Shown here: piece by piece, positions 53,862-63,059 of the stretch
Layout: every line of letters begins with the position of its first letter
How positions within the stretch are numbered: the stretch's first letter is position 1
Assembly: GCA_041397365.1 (NCBI GenBank)
Contig: JAWKWT010000005.1
Location: forward strand, 248,001-312,000
Direction: 5' to 3'
Length of the DNA: 64,000 nt
DNA from: P52-10 sp041397365
GTDB lineage: Bacteria > Pseudomonadota > Alphaproteobacteria > Rhizobiales > Xanthobacteraceae
Notes under the pieces: generated by a model
Told to the model about the DNA's origin: nothing
Database searches by the model: none
Seen by the model: the letters and a program-made list of their open reading frames with translations, nothing else
Made by a program: the position numbers and the translations under genes

Positions 53862-54245
53862 ATGAGCAAGATTCCTTCACCCTCCGTCACCGCAGAGACG
53901 AAGAATTTCTGGGCGCTCGCCAATGACGGACAGCTCACCGTTCCGCAGTGCCGGGCTTGCGGAAAATTCCACTGGTATCCGCGTGCCAATTGCCCGTTCT
54001 GCTCCAGCAACCAGATAGAATTGAAGCCCGCCAAGGGCACCGGCACAATCTACAGCTACAGCGTCTCGCGCCGCGGCAAGGATTCGTCCTACACGATCGC
54101 CTATGTCACGCTCGACGAGGGGGTGACGATGATGACCAACATCGTCGGTGGCGATCCGTCGAAACTCGCCATCGGCCAGAAGGTGCGCGTAACGATGGTC
54201 GAATCCGAGGACGGCCAGCGCGTGCCGATGTTCGAGCCAACATAA
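53862..54245 (+). CDS. OB-fold/Zn-ribbon DUF35 protein (thiolase partner)
   Basis: 127 residues. A zinc ribbon CRACGKFHWYPRANCPFCSS (about residues 30-49, four Cys) precedes an OB fold (GTGTIYSYSVSRRG, YTIAYVTLDEGVTMMTNIVG, IGQKVRV). DUF35 proteins form stable complexes with SCP2-type thiolases and act in acyl-CoA retro-Claisen/aldol chemistry, for example in steroid side-chain degradation; the pairing here fits that. It begins 2 bases after the thiolase stop and is certainly co-transcribed. Confidence 0.92.
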   Translation: MSKIPSPSVTAETKNFWALANDGQLTVPQCRACGKFHWYPRANCPFCSSNQIELKPAKGTGTIYSYSVSRRGKDSSYTIAYVTLDEGVTMMTNIVGGDPSKLAIGQKVRVTMVESEDGQRVPMFEPT

Positions 54246-54252
54246 CCAGAGT

Positions 54253-56177
54253 TCACGGCGCCTCCTCGCCCGGCTCGACGATCGCGAACCAGAACTCGAA
54301 GCGATCGAGCATCGACAGCAGGTCTGCGAAAGGCCGGCTGTCGCCCTCGACCCGCACGCGGCCGTCCGACATCGCCTGATCGAGCGGCAGATCGCCGACC
54401 GCGAGATCGATCAGCGTATCGCGGCTGAGATGAACCACGGTGGCCGACAGGCCACGAATGCCGGGCTCATGATGCAGCACCGCGTTCTCGACGCTGACGC
54501 GCCACAGTTTCTGCGAGCCTTCGAACTGAAGGTCGAGCGCGAGGCCGCGCGCGCCGGCTTTCGTTCCGTTCAGGCGCACCGAGAACGCATCCAGCAATTC
54601 CTCTTCCGGCAACGCCCGCAATTGCGCGCCGGCGGGACCACGGCGACGTTGCGCGCTCGGCGCTGTCCGCAATTCCTGCGCACCGGTGAGGAAGATCGCC
54701 CGCCAGGGCCCTGACTCGGCCTGATAGCCGAGCTGTTCGAGCGCGTCGGCCTGCAACGCCCGCGCGTCGAGATTGCCCGGATCGGCGAACACCAGATGGT
54801 TGACCAACTCCGCCACCCATCGATAGTCGCCGCGCGCAAACGCCTCGCGCGCCTTGGCGAGCAGTGCCTCCGCGCCGCCGGCCAACTCGACATAGCGTCG
54901 CCCGGCCTCGACCGGCGGATGCGGATAAAGATGCGCCGGATTGCCGTCGAACCAGCCGAGATAGCGCTGATACACCGCCTTGGCGTTGTGATTGAGCGTG
55001 CCGTAATAGCTGCGCGTGTGCCATTCGCTTTCGAGCGTCGGCGGCAGCCGCAGCACCTCGCCAATCTCGATCGGCGTCAGCCCGTGATTGGCGAGCCGCA
55101 GCGTCTGGTCGTGAATGTATTTGTAGAGGTCGCGCTGCTTGGTCAGAAATTCGACGATCCGCTTGCCGCCCCAGCGCGGCCAGTGATGGCTCGCGAACTC
55201 CACATCCGCCTCGCTTGCGAACAGCTTGATCGCTTCGTTGATGTAGCGGCTCCAGCCCTTGGCATCGCGCACCCAGGCGCCGCGCGCGGCGTGTAGAGAT
55301 TGTGCAGATGGCAGGTGCAGTTCTCCGCCATGCACAGCGCCCCGAACTGCGGAAAGTAGAAATTCATTTCCGCCGGCGCCTCGGTGTCCGGCGTCAGCTG
55401 ATAGACGATCTCGACGCCGTCGATGGTGTGGCGGAAGCCAGTCTGGGAAATGCTCTCGGTCGGCGGAACCAGGCTGACGCTGCCTTGCGAGGTCGCCTTG
55501 CCGAGCCCGGAATCGACATGGCCGCGTGGCCCGCGCGGCAGCAGCGAGCCGAACATATAGGTCGCGCGGCGGCCCATGGCGTTGCCGGCGAGGATGTTCT
55601 CGGCGACCGCGGCCTGAAGGAATCCTTCCGGCGCGATGATGCGCAGGCCGCGCTTGATGTCCTCGTCGGTCATGACGCCGCGAATGCCGCCGTAGTGATC
55701 GACATGGCTGTGCGTGTAGATCACCGCCGTCACAGGCTTGTCGCCGCGATGCTTGCGCATCAGAGCCAGCGCCGCCGCCGCCGGCTCCGCCGAGGTCAAG
55801 GGGTCGACGACGATATAGCCGGTCTTGCCCTCGATGAAGGTGACGTTGGAAATGTCGAAGCTGCGCACCTGATAGATGCCCGGCGTCACCTCGAACAGGC
55901 CATGATGGTTGTTGAGCTGCGCCTGCCGCCAGAGGCTCGGATTGATCGTGTCCGGCGGCGGATTGCCTTGTGCTTCGAACGCATAGGGCGCCATGTCCCA
56001 CACCACGCGGCCGCCGGCTGCCTCGACGCGCGCATCGGGGATCGTGCCGATGAAGCCGCGTGCCGCATCATCGAAATCGGCGCGATCGTCGGGCGGCAGG
56101 GATTTCGCGAACATCTCGTGAAACCGGCGCGTTGCGTCCGTCGCATCCTTGGGTTGCTGCATGGGAGGCTGCTGCAT
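54253..56177 (-). CDS. alkyl sulfatase-like metallo-beta-lactamase hydrolase (SdsA1/BDS1 type), frameshifted
   Basis: About 640 residues if repaired. The N-part has FDISNVTFIEGKTGYIVVDPLTSAEPA, metal motif THSHVDHYGG and MNFYFPQFGALCMAENCTCHLHNLYTPRG. The middle, RDAKGWSRYINEAIKLF...VEFASHHWPRWG, is the dimerisation region, followed by a TPR-like helical region and a C-terminal SCP2-like domain (LLDAFSVRLNG...). The frame breaks at about 55285, where one missing base joins TPR to GAWVRDAKGW. Family members hydrolyse primary or secondary alkyl sulfates. It starts at the ATG giving MQQPPMQQPK with GAGGATC upstream. There is no signal peptide. Confidence 0.88.
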
Positions 56178-56284
56178 GGGTCGATCCTCATATCTTTTGG
56201 CGCAGCATTGCCAGCCGATGCGCGCAGCGCAATAGACTTCGTGCATCTCTGGACAGCAAAAGGGAGGGATGCAACGATCGCCGA

Positions 56285-56333
56285 AGCGTTTTCGAGCGAA
56301 GTGGATAACCCGCTCGCGTGAAGAAAACGCGAC
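56285..56333. repeat. dispersed palindromic repeat, type B (reverse orientation)
   Basis: AGCGTTTTCGAGCGAAGTGGAT...GAAGAAAACGCGAC. This is the reverse complement of the copy at 9377-9423 with a few changes. Confidence 0.8.
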
Positions 56334-56389
56334 AGACCAAAAACCTGGATTAGTTCTGCGATTCGACGAAACGCAAAGCTGATCCAGAC

Positions 56390-57586
56390 ATGACATCAGC
56401 GAGCAAGCCGTTGCGCACCTCCTTCGAAGACTGTCCCTTCCCCGTCGAACCGTTCCGCCTCGCCGTTTCCGACGAGGTCCTCGCCGATCTGAAACAGCGG
56501 CTGTCGCGCACGCGCCTGCCGGACACCGAGCCGGCCGGCACGCCGTGGCGCTACGGCACCAGCCTCGCCTATATGCGCGATGTCGTCGCGCATTGGCGCG
56601 ACCGTTACGACTGGCGCAAATGGGAAGCGCGGATCAACAGCTTCCAGCATCATCGCGTCACGATCGGCGGCAAGCGCGTGCATTTCATCATGGAGCAAGG
56701 CTCCGGCGACAACCCGATGCCGCTGCTGCTGACGCATGGCTGGCCGGGCTCCTTCGTCGAATTCCTCGACATCATCGAGCGGCTGGCGCATCCGGAACGC
56801 TTCGGCGGCGACGCGCGCGACGCCTTCACGGTGATCGCGCCGAGCCTGCCGGGCTATGGCTTCTCCGATCCGCCCGACGCACCGATGGAGCCGCGTAAAA
56901 TCGCGGCGCTCTGGCGCACGCTGATGGTCGACGTGCTCGCTTGCGACAAATACGTCGCGCAGGGCGGCGACTGGGGCGCGATCATCACGTCATGGCTGGC
57001 GCTCGACCATCCGCAGAATCTCGCCGCCATTCACCTGAACATGCTCGGACTGCGGCCCGCGATCGCCAAGGACGCTCCACTCAGCGCGGACGAACAGGCA
57101 TGGCTTGAGCGCACGCAGGCGCGCCGGCCGCAGATTTCCGCCTATCAGCAGATTCAGGGAACGAAGCCGCAGACGCTCGCTTATGGGCTGACGGATTCGC
57201 CGGTGGGACTCGCCGCATGGATTCTGGAAAAATTTCACGGCTGGACGATCCCGGACGAGGACGCCCCGCCACCCTTCGATCTCGACAAGCTGCTCACCAA
57301 CATCATGCTGTACTGGATCGGCGGCATCAACGCCGCGAACTGGATCTATGTGTCTATCGCGCAAGGCACGTCGGCCGCGCTGAAGCCGGGAGAGTTCGTC
57401 CAGGTGCCGACCGCCGTCTTTCTGTTTCCGAATGACCTGTCGTCGCCCGCGCCGGAGGCCTGGATCAGGCGCTCCTACAATCTGGCGCAGCGGCATGTCA
57501 GCGATCGCGGCGGGCATTTTCCGGCGATGGAAAACGGCGAGATGCTCGTCGCCGATATGACGACATTCTTCGCGCGCTATCGCTGA
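56390..57586 (+). CDS. epoxide hydrolase (EHN-type alpha/beta hydrolase)
   Basis: 398 residues. The N-terminal EHN domain begins PFPVEPFRLAVSDEVLADLKQRLSRTRLPD. The alpha/beta core has oxyanion motif HGWPG (116-120) and nucleophile elbow GGDWG (192-196, Asp nucleophile). The catalytic His is in DRGGHFPAME near the C-terminus, with cap-domain Tyr residues between. It opens epoxides through a covalent ester intermediate. It converges with the MFS gene, their stops 5 bases apart. The start ATG is the only one consistent with the EHN domain. Confidence 0.93.
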   Translation: MTSASKPLRTSFEDCPFPVEPFRLAVSDEVLADLKQRLSRTRLPDTEPAGTPWRYGTSLAYMRDVVAHWRDRYDWRKWEARINSFQHHRVTIGGKRVHFIMEQGSGDNPMPLLLTHGWPGSFVEFLDIIERLAHPERFGGDARDAFTVIAPSLPGYGFSDPPDAPMEPRKIAALWRTLMVDVLACDKYVAQGGDWGAIITSWLALDHPQNLAAIHLNMLGLRPAIAKDAPLSADEQAWLERTQARRPQISAYQQIQGTKPQTLAYGLTDSPVGLAAWILEKFHGWTIPDEDAPPPFDLDKLLTNIMLYWIGGINAANWIYVSIAQGTSAALKPGEFVQVPTAVFLFPNDLSSPAPEAWIRRSYNLAQRHVSDRGGHFPAMENGEMLVADMTTFFARYR

Positions 57587-57591
57587 GGAAT

Positions 57592-58821
57592 TTACGCCGG
57601 CGGCGCGCCCTTGTGTGAAATCTCGATCAGCAGACACGCGCCGACGCAGGTGGCGGCGCTTCCGATCATCAGCGGCGTCGCGCTGCCGTCGAACGCCTGA
57701 CTGATGCCGGAGGCGATCAGCGCCGAAATCAGCGTCGTGCCTGCGCCATAGATCGACGATGCCGTGCCGGCGATCGCGCCATGCGGAGCCATCGCCATCG
57801 AGGTGAAATTGGCCGAATTCATCAGCAGCAGCGAATTGAGAATAAAGAAGGTCAGCATGAACAGCGAGAAATTCAGCGCGCCGGCGAGTTGGAGCGCACA
57901 GGCGAGAACCGCAACGCCTGCGCAGATGGCGAGGCCGCCGCGGGCGATCCGCAGCATTCCGAGCTTGGCGACGAGCCGCGAATTGTAATAGGCGGCAAGC
58001 CCCATGGTCACGGCGACGGCGCTGAACGCGAAGGTGAAGTTATGGCCGAGCCCGTAGGACTGGCCGATCACTTGCGGTGAGGCGACGAGAAAACCAAGCA
58101 GGCAGCCGGAGCTGAGACCGGCAGCGAGCGTGACGAACGCGCTCTGCCGGTTCGACAGAAAGGCGCGGCAGCCTTCGGCGATCGGCCCGAGCCGGATCGG
58201 GCGGCGCTGTTCGGCAAGCTGCGTTTCCGGAAAACGGATATAAGTCCAGACCAGAACGATCAGCCCTTGCACAAGCAGCACGACGAACAGCGCTTGCCAG
58301 TGGCTCGCCATCAGGATGAAATGCCCGATCGTCGGCGCCGCCACCGGCGCGATGAACAGCACCGTCATCACCAGCGACATCACCCGCGCCATCGGCGCGC
58401 CAACATAGCAATCGCGCACCGACGACACCGTGACGATGCGCGGGCTGGCGGACGCCATGCCCTGCACCAGACGGGCGGCGATCAGCATCTCGAAGGAGTT
58501 CGCCACAACGCAGATGGCGGTGGCGAGGATGTATAGCGCGATCCCGCCAATCAGCGTCGCCCGGCGACCGAAACGATCCGCGATCGGACCGACGAACACC
58601 TGGCCTGCGGCGAACCCCATGAAGAACACGGTCAGCACCAGATGCTGCTTGTTCGGATCGCTCATTTTGAAGAAATCGGCGATCTGCGGCAGCGCCGCCA
58701 GCATGATCGACGTACCGAGCGAATTGATCGCCATTGCCAGCGAGCAGAAGCCCACGAATTCCGGCGTCCCCATCGGCCGGTGTCGGAGGGATGTGTCTTC
58801 CGTTGCGGTTGCCATTGTCAT
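57592..58821 (-). CDS. MFS multidrug efflux transporter, Bcr/CflA family
   Basis: 409 residues with 12 predicted membrane helices. MGTPEFVGFCSLAMAINSLGTSIMLAALPQIADFF opens helix 1. The loop 2-3 motif GQVFVGPIADRFGRR is the MFS motif A, and RLVQGMASASPRIVTVSSVRDCY is the Bcr/CflA helix-4/5 motif. It is a proton-coupled exporter of drugs or metabolites. The start is the ATG behind GAGGAAACGCG; the frame runs 64 codons further upstream without membrane character. No regulator is adjacent. Confidence 0.93.
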   Translation of the reverse strand: MTMATATEDTSLRHRPMGTPEFVGFCSLAMAINSLGTSIMLAALPQIADFFKMSDPNKQHLVLTVFFMGFAAGQVFVGPIADRFGRRATLIGGIALYILATAICVVANSFEMLIAARLVQGMASASPRIVTVSSVRDCYVGAPMARVMSLVMTVLFIAPVAAPTIGHFILMASHWQALFVVLLVQGLIVLVWTYIRFPETQLAEQRRPIRLGPIAEGCRAFLSNRQSAFVTLAAGLSSGCLLGFLVASPQVIGQSYGLGHNFTFAFSAVAVTMGLAAYYNSRLVAKLGMLRIARGGLAICAGVAVLACALQLAGALNFSLFMLTFFILNSLLLMNSANFTSMAMAPHGAIAGTASSIYGAGTTLISALIASGISQAFDGSATPLMIGSAATCVGACLLIEISHKGAPPA

Positions 58822-58898
58822 CGCGTTTCCTCGGGTGCAGACTGACGTAAATGACGCATGCGTCAAGTTGCAACAAATAAAATGCGGAGGACAGGTCC

Positions 58899-59333
58899 AT
58901 GCCGATATCTCCGGAACGGTCGCGGACGCATCGTCTGATCGTCGAGAGCCTCGCGGCCGCGACCGCGCGCGTGCCCGATCTGACGCCGGCGGTTTACGAC
59001 AGGCTGTTCGCACTCCGCCCCGAGAGCCGAAAGCTGTTCAGGGCCGATCCGGGCAACGTCATCAAGCGCTCGATGCTCGAACTGTCAACTGACGCGATCG
59101 TCGATTTCGCCGGTGAAAGAAAGTCGGCGCACCGGCTGGTGCTGTGCGAGGTGCAGTCGCACGATTGCTATGGCACCACGCCGGAACTGTTCTGCGAGTT
59201 CTTCAGGGTGATCGCCGACGAGGTGCGCGAGACGCTCGGAGACGAATGGACCGACGACCATCAGGCGGCGTGGGATCAACTGGTCGCGGAACTGCTCGCC
59301 TATGCGGCCGAAGGTGTCCGGCGGATGGCCTGA
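58899..59333 (+). CDS. single-domain globin-like protein
   Basis: 144 residues. RLIVESLAAATARVPDLTPAVYDRLFALRPESRKLFRADPGNVIKRSML resembles helices A-E of bacterial globins, including the LFALRPESRKLF CD region. QSHDCYGTTPELFCEFFRVIADEV offers a His at the proximal (F8) position, and WDQLVAELLAY is helix H. The distal residue is unclear. Without a reductase domain it could bind O2 or NO, or be a sensor. It is divergent from the MFS gene and followed by a terminator. Confidence 0.78.
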   Translation: MPISPERSRTHRLIVESLAAATARVPDLTPAVYDRLFALRPESRKLFRADPGNVIKRSMLELSTDAIVDFAGERKSAHRLVLCEVQSHDCYGTTPELFCEFFRVIADEVRETLGDEWTDDHQAAWDQLVAELLAYAAEGVRRMA

Positions 59334-59411
59334 GCGGACCTTCGCCCGCCGCCGGCGTCGTGGACGGCCAGCCACGCCGCGGTCATGAGCACCGCAAATG
59401 TTCCGAAAATT

Positions 59412-59446
59412 CGGCCGCGCAGAGCGCCCCTTGCGCGGCCGTTTTT
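59412..59446 (+). terminator. intrinsic terminator after globin gene
   Basis: CGGCCGCGCA and TGCGCGGCCG arms around a loop of about 10 bases, followed by TTTTTA. It sits in the convergent gap with the RTX gene. Confidence 0.85.
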
Positions 59447-59460
59447 ATGGCTGCGCGACG

Positions 59461-60363
59461 TTAGGCAAAGAAACCAGCATTGACGGCGCCAGCGGCGATT
59501 CCGATCAGTTCGATCGTGCCGCCGGTATAGCTGACGATCGCACCGTTCGCGCCTTGCGCAACCTGGTAGTTCTGTCCGAGCAGATCTAGACGGTCGCCCT
59601 CGGCTTGATTGAAACCGAATATGCGATCGGCGCCGTCGTTGGGATTGAAGACGAACCGGTCCGCGCCGAGATTGCCGTACAGAACGTCGCTGCCCGCGCC
59701 ACCGAAGATCAGATCGTCGCCCTGGCCGCCATAGATCGTATCGTCACCCTGTCCGCCAAAGATCGTGTCCGCGCCGAGATTGCCATACAGAACGTCGCTG
59801 CCCAGATTGCCGACGACCAGATCCTCGTCCTGACCGCCGGCGATGAAATCGTCGCCCTGGCCGCCATACAGCAGGTCCTTGCCGGCGTTGCCGAACAGAT
59901 AGTCGCTGCCCTGATTGCCGAAAACGGTGTCGGCTCCGGGACCGGCCGTGACGCTGTCGTTGCCGGGACCGGCCGCGATCGCGTTTTCATCGTCGGCATT
60001 GTTGCGGGCTTCGATCAGGTCGTTGCCGGCGAAAAGAATCTCGTGCCGCGCTTCCATTGTGGGGGCTGCGTTCAAGGCGGCGACGTCGTACGCGACGTTA
60101 CTGAGCGAGATCAAGGCAACGCCATTCTGCAGATACGTCATGCCGGTGATCGTGCCTCCGACCGGGGCATTGTGGGGCCCGCCATAGACGAGACCGAGGC
60201 CGGTGTATTCGACTGAGTATTCGCCCTCGGCGGCATAGAATCGGGTCGGTTGTCGCTGAATGGTGGCGGCACCCTCGAAATTGAGGCCGCCGAATCCGAA
60301 CAAAAGATCGATTGCGGTCGTGGAGCCATAGAGGCCGCTCGCGCCGAGAAATAGGTTCGCCAT
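59461..60363 (-). CDS. RTX-type Ca2+-binding repeat protein
   Basis: 300 residues. An N-terminal region (MANLFLGASGLYGSTTAIDLLFG...) precedes about ten nonapeptide GGxGxDxxx units at residues 130-240 (GPGNDSVTA, GPGADTVFG, NQGSDYLFG, GGQGDDFIAG, GGQGDDTIYG, GGAGSDVLYG). A C-terminal segment, ADRFVFNPNDGADRIFGFNQAEGDRLDLLG, resembles the type I secretion end of RTX proteins. The repeats form a Ca2+-loaded beta roll outside the cell. No catalytic domain is visible, and no type I secretion genes adjoin. The start has AAGGAGAG upstream. Confidence 0.9.
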   Translation of the reverse strand: MANLFLGASGLYGSTTAIDLLFGFGGLNFEGAATIQRQPTRFYAAEGEYSVEYTGLGLVYGGPHNAPVGGTITGMTYLQNGVALISLSNVAYDVAALNAAPTMEARHEILFAGNDLIEARNNADDENAIAAGPGNDSVTAGPGADTVFGNQGSDYLFGNAGKDLLYGGQGDDFIAGGQDEDLVVGNLGSDVLYGNLGADTIFGGQGDDTIYGGQGDDLIFGGAGSDVLYGNLGADRFVFNPNDGADRIFGFNQAEGDRLDLLGQNYQVAQGANGAIVSYTGGTIELIGIAAGAVNAGFFA

Positions 60364-60522
60364 TTTTCTCTCCTTGCTGTCAGCAAAACTAGACGCAGAA
60401 CAGCGACGTTGCAAAGTTCCATTGCTCGCATGCTGGCTTCGGCGTCAAGGAAGACGGTTGCGAGAAGCCGCCGTCATCAAGGGCGCTCGTCGTATTCGGG
60501 GAACGCCCCCGGACAATCGTTC

Positions 60523-61416
60523 TCACGCCCGAAACCGCAGCGTCTCCACCAGCAGCGTGAATGCGGACGAAGCATGCCTGCGGTGCGGATAGTAGAGGTG
60601 ATAACCGGGAAGGTCGGGTGTGAACTTGCTCAGTACCCGCACCAGCCGGCCTTTATCCAGATAGCTCTGCGCTTGATCCAGCGGCAGATAGGCCAGCCCA
60701 TGGCCGTCGAGCGCGGCATCGAGGATCAGGTCGATGGTGTTGAGGATCAGCGGTCCCTCCACCCGCACGCGCACGTCGCGGCCGCCGCGCTTCAGCCGCC
60801 AGCTATTGAGCGTGCCCGAGGTCGGCAGTCTTAGATTGATCGCGCGATGATCGATCAATTGCGCTGGCGACGTCGGAACGGGATGCGCGCGGAAATAATC
60901 CGGCGTGCCGACGATCGCCATCGGAATGTCAGGCCCGATGCGCATGGCGATCATGTCCTTCGCCATCTCGCCGCCGAGACGAACGCCGGCGTCAAAACGA
61001 TCGGCCACGACATCTGCCAACCCGTAGTCGATGGTGATCTCCACGGCGATGTCGGGGTTGCCAGTCAGCAGCCGCTTCATCGCGGGCACGAGGATGGTCT
61101 TGGCGGCGTGTTCGACGGTCGTGATCCGGATCGTGCCGGACGGGCGGTCGCGCAGTTCGCTCAGTGAGGCGATCGCTGAATCGAGATCATGCAGCATTGG
61201 ACCGAGCGTCGCGAGCAACCGTTCGCCGGCATCGGTGGGCGCAACGCTTCGCGTCGTACGCGACAGCAAACGCAGCCCCAGCCGCTCCTCGATCCGCCGA
61301 ACGATCTGGCTCAGCGCGGATTGCGCCATACCCAGGCGGGCCGCCGCCTTGGTGAAACTGCGCTCTTCGGCGACCACAACGAAGGCGGCCAGATCGGCAA
61401 TCTCGTCGCGGCGCAT
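60523..61416 (-). CDS. LysR-family transcriptional regulator
   Basis: 297 residues. The N-terminal winged HTH is LAAFVVVAEERSFTKAAARLGMAQSALSQIVRRIEERLGLRLLSRTTRSVAPTDAG, and the C-terminal effector domain is of the CrgA-like group (FDAGVRLGGEMAKDMIAMRIG, GHGLAYLPLDQAQSYLDKGRLVRVL). It begins at an ATG with GAGGTGATGA upstream. It is divergent from the alpha/beta hydrolase gene over a 142-base region containing a dyad, the usual arrangement for LysR control of its neighbour. Confidence 0.95.
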   Translation of the reverse strand: MRRDEIADLAAFVVVAEERSFTKAAARLGMAQSALSQIVRRIEERLGLRLLSRTTRSVAPTDAGERLLATLGPMLHDLDSAIASLSELRDRPSGTIRITTVEHAAKTILVPAMKRLLTGNPDIAVEITIDYGLADVVADRFDAGVRLGGEMAKDMIAMRIGPDIPMAIVGTPDYFRAHPVPTSPAQLIDHRAINLRLPTSGTLNSWRLKRGGRDVRVRVEGPLILNTIDLILDAALDGHGLAYLPLDQAQSYLDKGRLVRVLSKFTPDLPGYHLYYPHRRHASSAFTLLVETLRFRA

Positions 61417-61439
61417 TCATCACCTCAATGATAAGCCCA

Positions 61440-61456
61440 AGACAAATTACCTGTCT
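61440..61456. promoter_or_regulatory. candidate LysR binding dyad
   Basis: AGACA-N7-TGTCT, a 17-base dyad in the LysR/hydrolase divergent spacer, 24 bases upstream of the LysR start codon. Size and position suit a LysR-type box; no second half site was resolved. Confidence 0.5.
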
Positions 61457-61558
61457 AATCGGAGCAATCTTTCTGACCTAGATTGCGTTCATCAGCAAGG
61501 GGACTTCCCCAAAGCACGGCAACCGGCCGCGAAACGGTGAACGGAAAGGAACCGGATC

Positions 61559-62503
61559 ATGGGCAAGATCAGCTTCGCCAATTCGAACAACAAGACCATC
61601 GCCATGTCGGCTGTGATCGACTTCCCCGCGGACTTCGACGAAAAGAAGAGCTACCCCGCCATCGTCGTCTCGCATCCCGGCGGCGGCGTGAAGGAACAGA
61701 CCGCGGGCATCTATGCCAAAAAGCTCGCCGCGCAGGGCTTTGTCACTATCGCCTATGACGCCTCCTATCAGGGCGAGAGCGGCGGCGAACCGCGCCAGTT
61801 GGAAAACCCCTATATCCGCACCGAGGACGTCAGCGCCGTCATCGACTACCTGACCACGCTGCCTTACATCGACAAGGATCGCATCGGCGCGATGGGCATC
61901 TGCGCCGGCGCCGGCTACACCGCCAACGCCGCGATCCAGGATCGCCGCATCAAGGCGATCGGCACGGTCAGCGCCGTCAATATCGGTTCGATGTTCCGCA
62001 ACGGCTGGGAGAACAACGTCAAGTCGATCGATGCGCTACCGCTGGTCGAGGCCGGTTCGAACGCCCGTACCTCGGACGCCGAAGGCAAAGGATACGCGAC
62101 GATGCCGCTCGCGCCGCTGACGGAGAAGGATGCGCCGAACGAGGAACTGCGTCAGGCGTGGGAATACTACCATACGCCGCGCGCCGAATGCGCCACCTCG
62201 CCCGGTGTCGCGACACTGCGTAGCCTGAACCAGATCATCACCTACGACGCCTACCACATGGCCGACGTCTACCTGACCCAGCCGATCCAGATCGTGGCCG
62301 GCAGCAAGGCCGGCAGCAAATGGATGAGCGACGACCTGTTCGACCGCGCCGCCAGCACCGACAAGTCCTTCCACACCGTCGAGGGCGCCAACCACATGGA
62401 CCTTTATGACGGCAAGACGTTCGTCGATGAAGCGGTGTCGGTGCTCGCTCCCTTCTTCAAGACCAAGCTGAAGGACGCAGCCGTGAAACAGGCGGCCGAA
62501 TAA
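61559..62503 (+). CDS. alpha/beta hydrolase (YcjY/dienelactone-hydrolase-like)
   Basis: 314 residues. It has MSAVIDFPADFDEKKSYPAIVVSHPGGGVKEQ (oxyanion His-Pro-Gly-Gly), YDASYQGESGG, and nucleophile elbow MGICAGAGY with Cys in place of the usual Ser, as in dienelactone hydrolases. The acid would lie near VAGSKAGSKWMSDD and the His in VEGANHMDLYD. There is no signal peptide. It has GGAAAGGAACC upstream of the ATG. It is probably controlled by the divergent LysR regulator. The substrate is unknown. Confidence 0.9.
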   Translation: MGKISFANSNNKTIAMSAVIDFPADFDEKKSYPAIVVSHPGGGVKEQTAGIYAKKLAAQGFVTIAYDASYQGESGGEPRQLENPYIRTEDVSAVIDYLTTLPYIDKDRIGAMGICAGAGYTANAAIQDRRIKAIGTVSAVNIGSMFRNGWENNVKSIDALPLVEAGSNARTSDAEGKGYATMPLAPLTEKDAPNEELRQAWEYYHTPRAECATSPGVATLRSLNQIITYDAYHMADVYLTQPIQIVAGSKAGSKWMSDDLFDRAASTDKSFHTVEGANHMDLYDGKTFVDEAVSVLAPFFKTKLKDAAVKQAAE

Positions 62504-63059
62504 CAAGATGCTCCTATATGGAAGCCCATGCTTCCATGTTAGCCCAAAAGGAGAACTTCATGGAAACCGGCGAGAAACGAGGCCTGCCGCTCCCCGGAGC
62601 TTGGTGGGCAGCTTGCTGTTCATCATCTTCAAGCCGATCACGAGCCTGCCCATGTACATGCGTTGGGTGATGGCCATACCAAGATCGATCTGATCAGTTC
62701 GCGATTGCGGTCCCGAGCGCCGACGATGGAAGTTGTGACCCGGCGCCAGGCTACGCGTCTGGCACGATAATCGCCCGGCTTGTTGGCAAGAATGCCTACC
62801 CTTCCGTACGGGCGGTCATTTGTCCGGGGATTACGCGATACCGACGGCCGCCTTTCGCGGAAGAGTGGTAGGCACACCTCGCGGCAGGCGGCGCAGTGTT
62901 GATGCCGGGCCCGCATCCAATTTCTTTCATCAGACGAAAAGGACGTCCAGTTGACGACCGATATGCGTGCGCTCGCATCACATAGTTGCGGTTTGAATTT
63001 CGTCCGGCGGGCCGAGAACGATGAAACGGAGAACTACGTCTACGCTATAGCCCTCGAAA
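62504..63059. other. about 550-bp degraded, gene-poor stretch
   Basis: No intact gene. Only short, broken open frames occur, such as GTIIARLVGKNAYPSVRAV (from about 62759), interrupted by a stop within 35 codons. Base composition is less GC-rich than the core genes. The stretch borders the recombinase remnant and is probably debris of an inserted element. Confidence 0.45.

Noticed and set aside
59640..60000. Regular repeats that might suggest a CRISPR array
   Set aside because: The periodic units are about 27 bases, coding in one frame as GGxGxDxxx nonapeptides, with no conserved repeat-spacer structure.
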